64,000 nt of DNA from NCBI RefSeq assembly GCF_016909075.1, contig NZ_JAFBFC010000001.1:310001-374000 (forward strand). Direction: 5' to 3'. Source of the stretch: Priestia iocasae. GTDB taxonomy: Bacteria; Bacillota; Bacilli; Bacillales; Bacillaceae_H. Positions within the stretch are counted from its first letter, which is position 1; every line of letters starts with the position of its first letter. A program made the position numbers and the translations under genes. This document shows positions 44,899 through 53,866 of the stretch, one piece after another. The notes beneath the pieces were generated by a model, which was not told where the DNA came from, searched no databases, and saw only the letters and a list, made by a program, of their open reading frames with translations.

Positions 44899-47064
44899 AT
44901 GAAAAAGAAAAAAAAGAGAAGGACTCATGTGCCTTTTCGATTAAATTTACTATTTTTTATTGTGTTTTTATTATTCTCCGTTCTTATTTTGCGTTTAGGG
45001 CTTGTACAAATTGTATACGGAGAGAATTTTCAAAGAGAAGTGGAGAAAACGGAAGATGTAACAATCAATACTCCTGTCCCTCGTGGAAGAATTTACGATC
45101 GCTACAATCGAGTAATTGTAGATAATGCCCCATTAAATGCAATTACATATACACGCTTTCAAGGAACAGATGCAGAGGAGCGTTTAGAAGTAGCAAAGAG
45201 GTTAGCGAATCTGATGACCATTCCGCTATCTGCAGAATTCATTGATATAAAAGGGTCAGATGATCGTGAAGTAAGGCAACAAGAAGTAAGGTTGACAGAG
45301 AGAGATCTAAAAGATTACTGGATTATGACTCGACCAGAAAAAGCCGAAAAGAAAATTACTGCGGAAGATCGTCAACTTCTTAAAGAAGGAGAAATAACAG
45401 ATAAGGAAGTGTACGATCGCCAGTTAGAACGAATAACGAAAAAAGATTTATTAGAGCTTAAAGAAGAAGTGAAAGTTATTGCAATTAAAAGACAAATGGA
45501 AGCAGGATATGCTCTTACACCTCAAATTATTAAAAGTGGTGTAACCAAAGAGGAGTTTGCCATTGTTAGTGAAAATTTAGAGCAACTGCCAGGTGTTGAT
45601 ACAACAACATATTGGGAGCGTTATTACCCAGAAGATCGTACTTTACGTACATTATTAGGGAATGTTTCTTCTGCCAATGAAGGCTTGCCACGAGATCGCA
45701 TTGATTATTATTTATCAAGAGGTTATAACCGAAATGACCGAGTTGGAACCAGTTATCTTGAAAAGCAATACGAAGATGTATTAAGTGGTCAAAAAGCACA
45801 AGTAAAGCATGTCACAAGTAAAAGTGGAAGTTTATTAGAAACAATTCAAGTGTCTGAAGGTAATCGAGGGAGCGATCTTGTTTTAACCGTTGACATGGAA
45901 TTGCAAAAAGAAGTAGAAAAAGTACTAGAAGAAGAGCTATTACAAACAAAACGAAAAGCTGGAACACAATATCTTGATCGTGCTTTTGTGGTAATGATGG
46001 ATCCTCGCACAGGAGAAATTTTAACAATGGCTGGTAAGCAGTATACAATTGATCAAGAAACAGGTAAGCCTAAGGTGGATGATTTTGCATTAGGGAATAT
46101 TTCTAGCTCTTATACAATGGGATCTGTTGTCAAAGGGGCAACAATTTTAGCCGGATTTGATTCAGGTGCTATTTCACCAGGAGATGTGTTTGTTGATCAA
46201 CCATTAAAGTTTGCTGGTACAAAAGAGAAAAAGTCTGTTCGGAACTTCGGTCCCATCAATGATTTAACAGCGTTACAGCGTTCATCAAACGTCTATATGT
46301 TTAGAACAGTAATGGAAATGGCGAATGTGAAGTATCGTTTAAATGGAACATTGCCAATCAAGTCATCAACCTTCGCTCAATTAAGGTCATATTATAGTCA
46401 GTTTGGATTAGGAATTTCAACGGGTATTGACCTTGATAATGAATCGACTGGTTTCCAAGGTGGCAGTGATATTCCTGGTACAGCCTTAGACTTAGCGATT
46501 GGACAATATGACACATATACGCCGTTACAACTTGTTCAATACGTAGCAACCATTGCCAATGGTGGCTATCGTGTGAAGCCACAAATTGTGAAAGAAGTGC
46601 GTGAACCAACCATTCGAGAAGACGAAATTGGAAATGTTCAACACTCATTTGAACCAGAGATTTTAAACAAAGTAACGATGAGTAAAGATGAAATTGAGCG
46701 TGTGCAAGAAGGGTTTAGACGCGTGATGCAAACACAAAATGGTACAGCATACAGTGCATTTGCTAACGCATCTTATAAGCCAGCAGGGAAAACAGGTACA
46801 GCTGAAGCGTTTGTTTCTAGCAAAGTAAAAGGAGCAAAGCCAATTGAAGTGCGAAACTCAACACTTGTAGGGTACGCACCTTATGACAATCCTGAAATTG
46901 CATTTGCTGTTGTTGTACCCTCTGCTTATACACCTAATAGTTCTCATAGTATGAGTCGTGACTTAGGAAAAGCAGCATTAGATGCATACTTTGATTTGAA
47001 AGAAAAAGGTGAAGAAGAAGTAGCCGAAAAAGAAGCGCAAGAGGAAGTACAAGAACAAGAATAA
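44899..47064 (+). CDS. pbpA: penicillin-binding protein 2A-type transpeptidase
   Basis: Class B PBP cross-linking peptidoglycan; the B. subtilis orthologue PbpA supports rod shape and spore outgrowth. A basic N-terminus and one span (about 15-37) precede the dimerisation domain with TPVPRGRIYDRYNRVIVDN; transpeptidase motifs are S409-x-x-K412 (GSVVKG), SSN (QRSSNVY) and K631-T-G (GKTGTAEAF). Length 721, with an acidic Glu/Gln-rich tail. Ribosome site is weak (TAGGTG). Confidence 0.95.
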   Translation: MKKKKKRRTHVPFRLNLLFFIVFLLFSVLILRLGLVQIVYGENFQREVEKTEDVTINTPVPRGRIYDRYNRVIVDNAPLNAITYTRFQGTDAEERLEVAKRLANLMTIPLSAEFIDIKGSDDREVRQQEVRLTERDLKDYWIMTRPEKAEKKITAEDRQLLKEGEITDKEVYDRQLERITKKDLLELKEEVKVIAIKRQMEAGYALTPQIIKSGVTKEEFAIVSENLEQLPGVDTTTYWERYYPEDRTLRTLLGNVSSANEGLPRDRIDYYLSRGYNRNDRVGTSYLEKQYEDVLSGQKAQVKHVTSKSGSLLETIQVSEGNRGSDLVLTVDMELQKEVEKVLEEELLQTKRKAGTQYLDRAFVVMMDPRTGEILTMAGKQYTIDQETGKPKVDDFALGNISSSYTMGSVVKGATILAGFDSGAISPGDVFVDQPLKFAGTKEKKSVRNFGPINDLTALQRSSNVYMFRTVMEMANVKYRLNGTLPIKSSTFAQLRSYYSQFGLGISTGIDLDNESTGFQGGSDIPGTALDLAIGQYDTYTPLQLVQYVATIANGGYRVKPQIVKEVREPTIREDEIGNVQHSFEPEILNKVTMSKDEIERVQEGFRRVMQTQNGTAYSAFANASYKPAGKTGTAEAFVSSKVKGAKPIEVRNSTLVGYAPYDNPEIAFAVVVPSAYTPNSSHSMSRDLGKAALDAYFDLKEKGEEEVAEKEAQEEVQEQE

Positions 47065-47535
47065 TATGAGATAAAGGCACTGATGCAATACGTTTCGGTT
47101 CAGAGGTAGAAAAGTAAAAATAACAAGTGTTGGCAAGCGAATTGACATAAAAATCCGCTTGCTTCTTTTTATTATGATGACAAGAATTATTGAGTTTTAA
47201 CATCAAAAATAGCAATACATTTAGCTTAGGTTTTAACAAAAGGTCTATAGCTAGTGGTCACACTACAAAATATGTGTTAAAAGTATGATTAAAAACGGTG
47301 TTAAATGTGTAATCGCATGTAAGGAGTATCTAGGAAAGAAAAGGTTTATGTTAAACTGTATATAGAGAGTTTATGAAAAAATGCACTTACACTAACGGAC
47401 AGGTTAGCAAACATCTGGAGTGTTTTTAATGTTGAAATGATATAAGTGAAACACTAATGAAAAAATATAAAAAATAAATTAGAGTTTTACAAGGCAGGGG
47501 AACAACTATTAAAAAGGCACGGGGTGTTAAAAAAT
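47065..47535. other. pbpA-kinase intergenic region
   Basis: About 470 bp. Holds the pbpA terminator at 47131-47171 and, near 47389-47427, an ACACT/AGTGT repeat enclosing CTAAC/GTTAG and ending in TTTTT. Nothing else recognisable. Confidence 0.5.
47131..47171 (+). terminator. pbpA terminator
   Basis: GCAAGCG (47133-47139 area) pairs with CGCTTGC across a 17-nt loop, then TTCTTTTTATT. Confidence 0.7.
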
Positions 47536-48081
47536 ATGAAACCATTGGGGACGCTTTACTTTTTCTGTGGAAAAATGGGTGCAGGAAAATCAACTAAATC
47601 AAAACAATTAGCGATAGATAAGCATGCTGTACTGTTATCTGAGGATGAATGGATTTCATCTCTTTATCCCAATCAGGTCGCATCATTTGAGGATTATCTA
47701 AAATTCTCAGCTCAGCTCAAGCCGTTGGTGAAAAAGCATGTCCAAAACATATTAAGTGTCGGTACTAATGTAGTGATGGATTTTCCGGCTAACACTCACA
47801 AACTGCGAAAGTGGTTTTTGGATATGGCGTCAGAGGTCAATGCAAGCCATCAACTAATTTTCCTTAATCTAACTAACGAGCAATGCTTACGTCAAATTGC
47901 ACAAAGGCGTAACGAACAACCTGAAAGAGCAGCTTTTGACACGGAAGCGGTGTTTATTCATGTTACTAAGTTTTTTGAAGCACCAGAAGCATCTGAGGGT
48001 TTAAATATTTTGGAGATTAGTGAAAAAGAATCACAAGGAGTTCAACACAGCGTTATAGAACCAGAAAGAACAGATTATTAG
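47536..48081 (+). CDS. P-loop (AAA/zeta-like) nucleoside kinase family protein
   Basis: Cytoplasmic 181-residue protein with Walker A CGKMGAGKSTKSKQ (residues 10-23), an SEDEWISSLYPNQ acceptor-site-like segment and VVMDFPANTHKLRKWFL, followed by the lid-like QIAQRRNEQPERAAFDTEAV. This is the layout of the AAA_33/zeta-toxin-like small kinases. No toxin or antitoxin partner is next to it. Start ATG at 47536 with GGGGTG nine bases upstream; a GTG four codons earlier lies in that ribosome site. It sits between pbpA and pstS, where B. subtilis has no gene, and its codons look less AT-rich, suggesting transfer. Confidence 0.75.
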   Translation: MKPLGTLYFFCGKMGAGKSTKSKQLAIDKHAVLLSEDEWISSLYPNQVASFEDYLKFSAQLKPLVKKHVQNILSVGTNVVMDFPANTHKLRKWFLDMASEVNASHQLIFLNLTNEQCLRQIAQRRNEQPERAAFDTEAVFIHVTKFFEAPEASEGLNILEISEKESQGVQHSVIEPERTDY

Positions 48082-48090
48082 GTGATTAAA

Positions 48091-48124
48091 AACGCAGAGG
48101 CTGCTAAAACCTCTGTGTTTTTTT
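48091..48124 (+). terminator. kinase gene terminator
   Basis: AACGCAGAGG pairs with CCTCTGTGTT (one G-U) around nine bases, then a T-run. Confidence 0.85.
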
Positions 48125-48400
48125 GTGTGATTTTGTTGTCTAAAAGTGTGAGATAGCTTGTCAATTGAGCTTTTCTATTTCACAACCGAACTACTTAGCG
48201 ATAAGCTTCGATGCTTTTTATGAGAATTAAATTCAAAAAAAAGTAAAAGATAATAGTGTTTCCTTTGTTGTTATAGAGATATAAGACAAATTGCCCGTAT
48301 TTACAAAAGCTTAACATATTGTTAAAACAGAATTAATAGTTGAGCTTTATTCTATAACTCGTAGGACAATACAACCAAATGTCGTAGGGGGAATTAAAGA
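48125..48400. other. pst operon control region
   Basis: Contains the Pho-box repeats at 48300-48338 and a -10-like TATTCT at 48348-48353; upstream part is AT-rich with a minor AAGC/GCTT hairpin. Confidence 0.6.
48300..48338 (+). promoter_or_regulatory. PhoP-binding Pho box of pstS
   Basis: TTTACA, TTAACA, TTAAAA and TTAATA at 48300, 48311, 48322 and 48333: four direct hexamers with exact 11-bp periodicity, the Bacillus Pho-box pattern. Followed ten bases later by TATTCT as the -10. Confidence 0.85.
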
Positions 48401-49375
48401 ATGAAAAGCTTTAAATTTCTAACATTATCAGTAATGATCGGAGCGGTTTTAGCGTTTACAACTGCATGTGGTCAATCTAACGAAAGTAACGGATCATCTG
48501 GACAAGAGCAGTCTGGAGAAGAAAATAAACAATTAGAAGGTAACATCGCAATTGATGGTTCATCTACTGTTTATCCAATCATGGAAGCAATTGGTGAAGA
48601 GTACATGGCTACACAACCAGGTGTAAAAGTAGCGGTTGGATTGTCTGGTACAGGTGGCGGATTTGAAAAGTTCACAAAAGGTGAAACTGATTTCAGTAAC
48701 GCTTCTCGTCCAATTAAAGATGAAGAAAAAGCAGCAGCAGAAGAAAATGGAATTGACATTCAAGAATTTGAATTAGCATATGATGGTTTATCAATCGTAG
48801 TAAACAAAGAAAATGATTGGGTAGATCATTTAACAGTTGACGAGCTTAAAAAGATGTGGGTACACAGCGGTAAAGCTATCAAATGGTCTGACATTCGTGA
48901 AGGCTGGCCAGAAGAAGAAGTTAAATTCTATTCTCCAGGTCATGATTCAGGTACATTTGATTACTTCAACGAAGTGATTTTAGAAGATGAAGAAATGAAC
49001 GAAGCAGCAGTTCTTTCTGAAGATGATAACGTATTAGTTAATGGTGTAACTGGTGATAAAAATTCAATTGGTTACTTCGGTTATGCTTACTATGCTGCAA
49101 ACAAAGATAAGTTAAAAGTTGTTCCTGTAGATGGTGGTAACGGCCCTGTAGAGCCAAACAACGAAACAGTAATGTCTGGTGAATATGCACCTTTATCACG
49201 TCCTTTATACACTTATGTGAACACAGCAGCTATTAAAGATAAAGAGCAAGTATATGATTATGCAAAATTCATGCTTGAAAATGCTGGTCCTCTTGCAGAA
49301 GAAGTTGGATATGTAAGCTTAAAGCAAGAAGAGTATGACGCGCAATTAGAAACACTTGAAGGATTAAAGAAGTAA
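48401..49375 (+). CDS. pstS: phosphate-binding lipoprotein PstS
   Basis: Substrate-binding component of the high-affinity phosphate ABC importer, attached to the outer face of the membrane. Signal peptide about 1-22 with lipobox-like TTAC (Cys23; the -3 residue is Thr, slightly atypical). IDGSSTVYPIMEAI, GLSGTGGGFEKF, DFSNASRPI and PGHDSGTFDYF are phosphate-binding segments. Length 324. AGGGGG precedes ATG. First gene of the pst operon; a hairpin follows. Confidence 0.96.
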   Translation: MKSFKFLTLSVMIGAVLAFTTACGQSNESNGSSGQEQSGEENKQLEGNIAIDGSSTVYPIMEAIGEEYMATQPGVKVAVGLSGTGGGFEKFTKGETDFSNASRPIKDEEKAAAEENGIDIQEFELAYDGLSIVVNKENDWVDHLTVDELKKMWVHSGKAIKWSDIREGWPEEEVKFYSPGHDSGTFDYFNEVILEDEEMNEAAVLSEDDNVLVNGVTGDKNSIGYFGYAYYAANKDKLKVVPVDGGNGPVEPNNETVMSGEYAPLSRPLYTYVNTAAIKDKEQVYDYAKFMLENAGPLAEEVGYVSLKQEEYDAQLETLEGLKK

Positions 49376-49384
49376 TAGACAAAT

Positions 49385-49418
49385 GAAGATGAGAAGCGTG
49401 GATGTGCTTCTCATCTTT
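49385..49418 (+). promoter_or_regulatory. intercistronic hairpin pstS-pstC
   Basis: AGATGAGAAGC (49387-49397) pairs perfectly with GCTTCTCATCT (49406-49416). It is followed by only TT, so it looks like a partial terminator or mRNA 3'-stabiliser giving excess pstS transcript. Confidence 0.65.
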
Positions 49419-49444
49419 CCATGCAATGGAAAGGGGTTACGACA

Positions 49445-50398
49445 TTGGCTTTCGTAAAAAGTGATGAAAAGAAAGTTTCCATTCGAGAAATGATTAAAGA
49501 GAATAAATCTAAAAAGGGTGCATCTACAATTATAGAAAAAGTGATGCCACTTCTTTTATTAATAACAGCAGTTGTTTCAGTTTTAACAACAGTGGGTATT
49601 TTATTTACATTAATTTTTGAAACAGCAACGTTCTTTTCGCGTGTGCCTTTTTTTGATTACATTACAGGCACAAAGTGGCTTCCTTTTGTTGAGGCAGAAG
49701 GTAACTACGGCGTATTACCATTAATTACAGGTACATTGCTAATTGCATTCATTGCAATGGCAGTGGCAATACCGGTAGGCTTAGGAGCAGCTATTTTCTT
49801 GAGTGAATATGCTTCAGACCGTACAAGAAGAATTATTAAGCCGATTTTGGAAGTTCTTGCTGGAATTCCAACAATCGTATACGGGTTTTTTGCCCTTACG
49901 TTTGTGACTCCATTATTAAAACAGGTTATTCCAGACTTAGGATTATTTAATGCGCTAAGTCCTGGTATTGTTGTTGGTATTATGATTATCCCTATGATTG
50001 CTTCATTATCTGAAGATGCAATGAGCTCTGTTCCTCGATCGATGCGTGAAGGTGCACTAGCTTTAGGAGCAACACGCTTTGAAGTAGCAATTAAAGTTGT
50101 GCTTCCAGCTGCCTTATCGGGTATTATTGCGTCATTTGTGTTAGGTATTTCACGTGCAATTGGAGAAACAATGATTGTAACAGTTGCAGGTGGTGCTACA
50201 CCGACAATGGCAACAGATGTCACATCATCTATTCAAACAATGACTGCTTACATCGTTCAAGTAGCAACAGGTGATGCAGGTTACGGAACAACTGTTTATT
50301 ACAGCATTTATGCAGTTGGGATGACATTATTTGTGTTTACGCTTGTGATGAACTTACTTGCTCAGTTTATTACGAAGCGCTTTAGGGAGGAATATTAA
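49445..50398 (+). CDS. pstC: phosphate ABC transporter permease PstC
   Basis: Inner-membrane permease, six spans; the EAL-like cytoplasmic loop is SLSEDAMSSVPRSMREGALALGATRFE. The TTG at 49445 is chosen because AAAGGGG ends eight bases before it (protein starts MAFVKSDEKK); the in-frame ATG at 49421 has no ribosome site and overlaps the base of the hairpin. Length about 317. Pairs with PstA and PstB. Confidence 0.94.
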   Translation: MAFVKSDEKKVSIREMIKENKSKKGASTIIEKVMPLLLLITAVVSVLTTVGILFTLIFETATFFSRVPFFDYITGTKWLPFVEAEGNYGVLPLITGTLLIAFIAMAVAIPVGLGAAIFLSEYASDRTRRIIKPILEVLAGIPTIVYGFFALTFVTPLLKQVIPDLGLFNALSPGIVVGIMIIPMIASLSEDAMSSVPRSMREGALALGATRFEVAIKVVLPAALSGIIASFVLGISRAIGETMIVTVAGGATPTMATDVTSSIQTMTAYIVQVATGDAGYGTTVYYSIYAVGMTLFVFTLVMNLLAQFITKRFREEY

Positions 50399-50400
50399 TC

Positions 50401-51276
50401 ATGTACGTAGATCGACAGCAAGTACAAAAGAGAATGGGCGGAAGATTAGTACAGAACAACATCTTTAAATTTATTTTCTTCTGTGCAACCATTTTTGGAT
50501 TAGCCGTTTTAGCAATGCTTTTATATCGGATATTGACTCAAGGATTAGGCTGGTTAAATGTTGATTTTCTTCAAAATTTCGCGTCAAGAAGACCTGAACA
50601 AGCAGGTGTGAAAGCAGCGTTAGTTGGATCACTATGGTTAATGGCTGTAGTGGCACCAGTATCACTGTTTCTTGGTGTCGGAACAGCGTTATATTTAGAG
50701 GAATATGCGAAGAAAAATAAATTCAATGATTTTATTAAATTAAATATTTCAAACTTGGCTGGTGTGCCATCAATTGTATTTGGTTTATTAGGTTTAACGA
50801 TTTTTGTTCGAGAGCTTGCGCTTGGAAGAAGTATTTTAGCAGCAGGTTTAACAATGAGTTTATTGATTTTGCCTGTTATTGTAGTAGCGGCTCAAGAAGC
50901 CATTCGCTCTGTACCTAGAGACTTGCGCGAAGCATCATTCGGAATGGGTGCGACGAAGTGGCAAACTATTTATCGTGTGGTTTTACCGGCAGCAATTCCT
51001 GGGATTTTAACAGGTAGTATTTTAGCGTTATCTCGTGCAGTAGGTGAAACAGCACCATTAGTTGTTGTAGGTTTACCAACATTTATTGCTTATTTACCAG
51101 CTGGCGTTTTAGATACGGCTACTGTGTTACCTATGCAAATTTACAACTGGACGAGTCGACCACAAGCAGACTTCCAAAGTGTTGCAGCTGCAGGGATTAT
51201 CGTATTATTGGCTTTCTTAATTTTAATGAATTCAATTGCTGTGTTTATTCGAAATAAATTCCAAAAACGTTATTAA
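50401..51276 (+). CDS. pstA: phosphate ABC transporter permease PstA
   Basis: Second permease, 291 residues, six spans; cytoplasmic EAA loop AAQEAIRSVPRDLREASFGMGATKWQ. ATG two bases after the pstC stop, with AGGAGGAATATTAATC as ribosome site. Confidence 0.95.
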   Translation: MYVDRQQVQKRMGGRLVQNNIFKFIFFCATIFGLAVLAMLLYRILTQGLGWLNVDFLQNFASRRPEQAGVKAALVGSLWLMAVVAPVSLFLGVGTALYLEEYAKKNKFNDFIKLNISNLAGVPSIVFGLLGLTIFVRELALGRSILAAGLTMSLLILPVIVVAAQEAIRSVPRDLREASFGMGATKWQTIYRVVLPAAIPGILTGSILALSRAVGETAPLVVVGLPTFIAYLPAGVLDTATVLPMQIYNWTSRPQADFQSVAAAGIIVLLAFLILMNSIAVFIRNKFQKRY

Positions 51277-51320
51277 TAAAGAGCGAAAATTTTCAACTTG
51301 GATGAAGGAGGACCATATTT

Positions 51321-52127
51321 ATGGCCATCAATATTGAGACTCAAGAGAAAAATCAAGTAGAAGGCGTAAAAAAAGAAATTGTTTATAATACAAAAGGATT
51401 AAACCTATGGTATGGGGATACACATGCGTTAAAAAACATTGATTTACCAATTCGTGAAAATGAAGTAACAGCCATCATTGGGCCATCAGGATGCGGAAAA
51501 TCAACGTATATTAAAACGTTAAACCGTATGGTAGAGATGGTGCCGACTGTTCGTACATCTGGAGAGATTGAGTACCGTGGTCGTAATATTTTTGATAAAT
51601 CGTACCGTGTAGAAGATTTGCGTACTCAAGTAGGAATGGTGTTTCAAAAGCCAAATCCATTTCCGAAATCAATTTATGAGAATATCACGTATGGACCAAA
51701 GATTCATGGTATTCGTAATAAAAAAGTATTGGATGAAATTGTTGAAAAGAGTTTAAAAGGCGCGGCGCTGTGGGATGAGGTAAAAGGTCGTTTGCACGAA
51801 AATGCTTATGGATTATCAGGTGGACAGCAACAGCGTCTATGTATTGCTCGCTGTTTAGCAATTGAGCCAGATGTTATTTTAATGGATGAGCCAACATCAG
51901 CACTTGATCCAATCTCTACATTAAAAGTAGAAGAGCTGGTTCAAGAATTAAAGAAAGATTTTAGTATTATTATCGTTACGCATAATATGCAGCAAGCGGC
52001 TCGTATTTCAGACAAAACAGCGTTCTTCTTAAATGGTGAGGTTGTTGAGTATGCTGAGACAGATAAAATCTTCTCTAACCCAACAGATAAGCGTACAGAA
52101 GATTACATTACAGGTCGTTTCGGTTAA
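51321..52127 (+). CDS. pstB: phosphate ABC transporter ATPase PstB
   Basis: ATPase of the phosphate importer, 268 residues. Walker [10 protein letters not shown], signature LSGGQQQR, Walker [16 protein letters not shown]-loop [24 protein letters not shown] precedes ATG. A single pstB is present, whereas B. subtilis has two adjacent copies. Confidence 0.97.
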   Translation: MAINIETQEKNQVEGVKKEIVYNTKGLNLWYGDTHALKNIDLPIRENEVTAIIGPSGCGKSTYIKTLNRMVEMVPTVRTSGEIEYRGRNIFDKSYRVEDLRTQVGMVFQKPNPFPKSIYENITYGPKIHGIRNKKVLDEIVEKSLKGAALWDEVKGRLHENAYGLSGGQQQRLCIARCLAIEPDVILMDEPTSALDPISTLKVEELVQELKKDFSIIIVTHNMQQAARISDKTAFFLNGEVVEYAETDKIFSNPTDKRTEDYITGRFG

Positions 52128-52156
52128 GACAAAACATCATTGAGGGGGTACGTAAA

Positions 52157-52816
52157 ATGGTTGTACGTGAAAAGTTTCATGGTGAGTTAAAAGTACTTCG
52201 TGAAAAGTTATTAGAGATCGGTCGTTTAACAGAAGAATCATTAACAAAAGCCATTGAAGCATTGGAAACTAAAAATGTAGATTTAGCGCTCGAAATTATT
52301 GATGAGGACTACAAAGTAGATAATCTTGAAGAAGAAATTAATGATTTGGCAATTTGGTTAATTGCAAAGCAACAACCAGTGGCAATTGATTTACGTCGTG
52401 TGGTAGTAGCGATTAAGATTGCATCGGATTTAGAAAGAATGGCTGATTTTGCAGTTAACATTGCTAAGTCTACAATTCGTATTGGTGAAGAGCCTCTTAT
52501 TAAGCCGTTAGAGCATGTTAAACAAATGCATACCATTTCTGTTGATATGTTATCCAAGTGCCTAACCGCGTATCAAGAAGAAGATGTGTTATTGGCTAAG
52601 CAAGTGGCAGAAATGGATGATAAAGTAGATGATTTATATGGTATTACAATTAAAGAACTACTAACTCTTGCTCAAGATGAAAAAGGTTCAATGAATCAAA
52701 TTACTCAATTAATGTTTGTTGGTCGATATTTAGAACGTGCAGCAGACCATGCGACAAATATTGGAGAAAGTGTCCTTTATCTTGTAAAAGGAAAACGATA
52801 CGATTTAAATGAATAA
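52157..52816 (+). CDS. phoU: phosphate signalling protein PhoU
   Basis: Cytoplasmic helical regulator of 219 residues, two three-helix repeats each with a metal-binding E/DxxxD motif (LERMADFAVNIAKS and LERAADHATNIGESV). It links Pst transport to PhoR-PhoP signalling. GAGGGGG precedes ATG. The B. subtilis pst operon has no phoU, so this is closer to other Bacillaceae. Confidence 0.95.
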   Translation: MVVREKFHGELKVLREKLLEIGRLTEESLTKAIEALETKNVDLALEIIDEDYKVDNLEEEINDLAIWLIAKQQPVAIDLRRVVVAIKIASDLERMADFAVNIAKSTIRIGEEPLIKPLEHVKQMHTISVDMLSKCLTAYQEEDVLLAKQVAEMDDKVDDLYGITIKELLTLAQDEKGSMNQITQLMFVGRYLERAADHATNIGESVLYLVKGKRYDLNE

Positions 52817-52856
52817 AAAAGGTGGTTGCGTAACGGCGCAGCCACCTTTTTTATTT
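52817..52856. terminator. bidirectional terminator phoU / yqzC
   Basis: AAAGGTGGTTGCG pairs with CGCAGCCACCTTT (one G-U), with A- and T-runs outside. Confidence 0.9.
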
Positions 52857-53328
52857 AATTCGTGTTTGTTAAAATTTCTGCAATCTCTTTATGAGACATA
52901 TCAGAAGAGAGTAAGTAAGAGCCAATTTGAATTTTTGTTGTTAGCTGATTCTTGGCTAAATACTGTTCAAAATCAGCAGAGTTTTTGATGATTTTTGCTT
53001 CAACAAGCTTAGAGCTAATATCCATACTCGTCATGCCACTCGTAATTTCGATCTTTGCTTTATTGATCAAATGAGATGCTTTATCTTTTTCATGAGGAGC
53101 GGAATTTTCGTTATGCTTTTGATTTTTTTGAGCTTGTAGAAGGTGTTCATAATCTGCTTGTTTTATTGTTGCGTAGCCTTTGCTGTCTAGATACTGTTGA
53201 GCATGTTGAACCGAAGAAACTGATTTATCATCTGGCTGATTATTCCCTTCCATATAATAAACGAGTCCTAAGATAGAAGTTGCTAGCAATACACCTGTCG
53301 AAAATCCTTGTAGTGTTGACCGATTCAC
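52855..53328 (-). CDS. yqzC: YqzC, YceG-like domain protein
   Basis: Membrane-anchored protein of 157 residues: one N-terminal span (about 8-26) and a C-terminal YceG/MltG-like fragment (SKLVEAKIIKNSADFEQYL ... IGSYLLSSDMSHKEIAEILT), lacking the catalytic glutamate domain of a full lytic transglycosylase. GTG at 53328 is chosen because AGGAGC lies seven to eight bases upstream and it overlaps the yqzD stop region; the longer open frame lies inside yqzD. Function unknown. Confidence 0.82.
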   Translation of the reverse strand: MNRSTLQGFSTGVLLATSILGLVYYMEGNNQPDDKSVSSVQHAQQYLDSKGYATIKQADYEHLLQAQKNQKHNENSAPHEKDKASHLINKAKIEITSGMTSMDISSKLVEAKIIKNSADFEQYLAKNQLTTKIQIGSYLLSSDMSHKEIAEILTNTN

Positions 53329-53329
53329 G

Positions 53330-53704
53330 TTAACGCTCCTTCCATTTAACGTGATTGACAATTAGCCGAACTTCCTCAATAGGAACTGCTAATTGCTTTG
53401 CAATGGCATCAATGGTCATGCCATTACTAAATAATTGCAGGACATTGTGATGAAGAGAGGAAGCTTTCTTGTCTTTTTTTATACCTTCGTCCTTATTAGT
53501 AGCTAGATGCTCATAAGTAGGAGGCAGTAATAGCTCTTCTTCTAGTCTTTCGAAACGCCTCTTTGTTTGATATTGTTCTTGCAATGCATTTAAAGAGAGT
53601 TGTTCAACTTGCTGTTCTAATGATTTTATTTTATCTTCTTTAAAAAACGAAAATAGAAGTAGAATCAAAGATAAAATAATTAAACTAATAAATGCATATG
53701 TCAT
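53330..53704 (-). CDS. yqzD: YqzD-like membrane protein
   Basis: A 124-residue protein with one N-terminal span (about 3-20), a coiled-coil stretch (KSLEQQVEQLSLNALQEQY) and a C-terminal helix-turn-helix-like segment (FSNGMTIDAIAKQLAVPIEEVRLIVNHVKW) typical of DUF6115-type proteins. GAGGTG before ATG. Upstream of, and coupled to, yqzC. Confidence 0.82.
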   Translation of the reverse strand: MTYAFISLIILSLILLLFSFFKEDKIKSLEQQVEQLSLNALQEQYQTKRRFERLEEELLLPPTYEHLATNKDEGIKKDKKASSLHHNVLQLFSNGMTIDAIAKQLAVPIEEVRLIVNHVKWKER

Positions 53705-53866
53705 GAGTTCACCTCTTCAGTAATATAACGAATATAGTATACCATCAATCGACAAATTGTGTTTATTGTGGCAACATTTTCTTAATGTTAAGATAAAGGA
53801 AATCTAATTAAAAAGGTACTGTTGTAGATAGGGGACTATTATTCTTTTTGACACAGTTCCTAGTCA

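Noticed and set aside
47389-47427. Integron-like attC recombination site before the kinase gene
   Set aside because: The short CTAAC/GTTAG arms suggested one, but the longer paired L and R boxes and a matching downstream site are missing.
49705-50223. 172-codon minus-strand frame
   Set aside because: Antisense shadow of pstC; rich in Ile/Thr/Ala as expected for the complement of a membrane protein gene, with no ribosome site.
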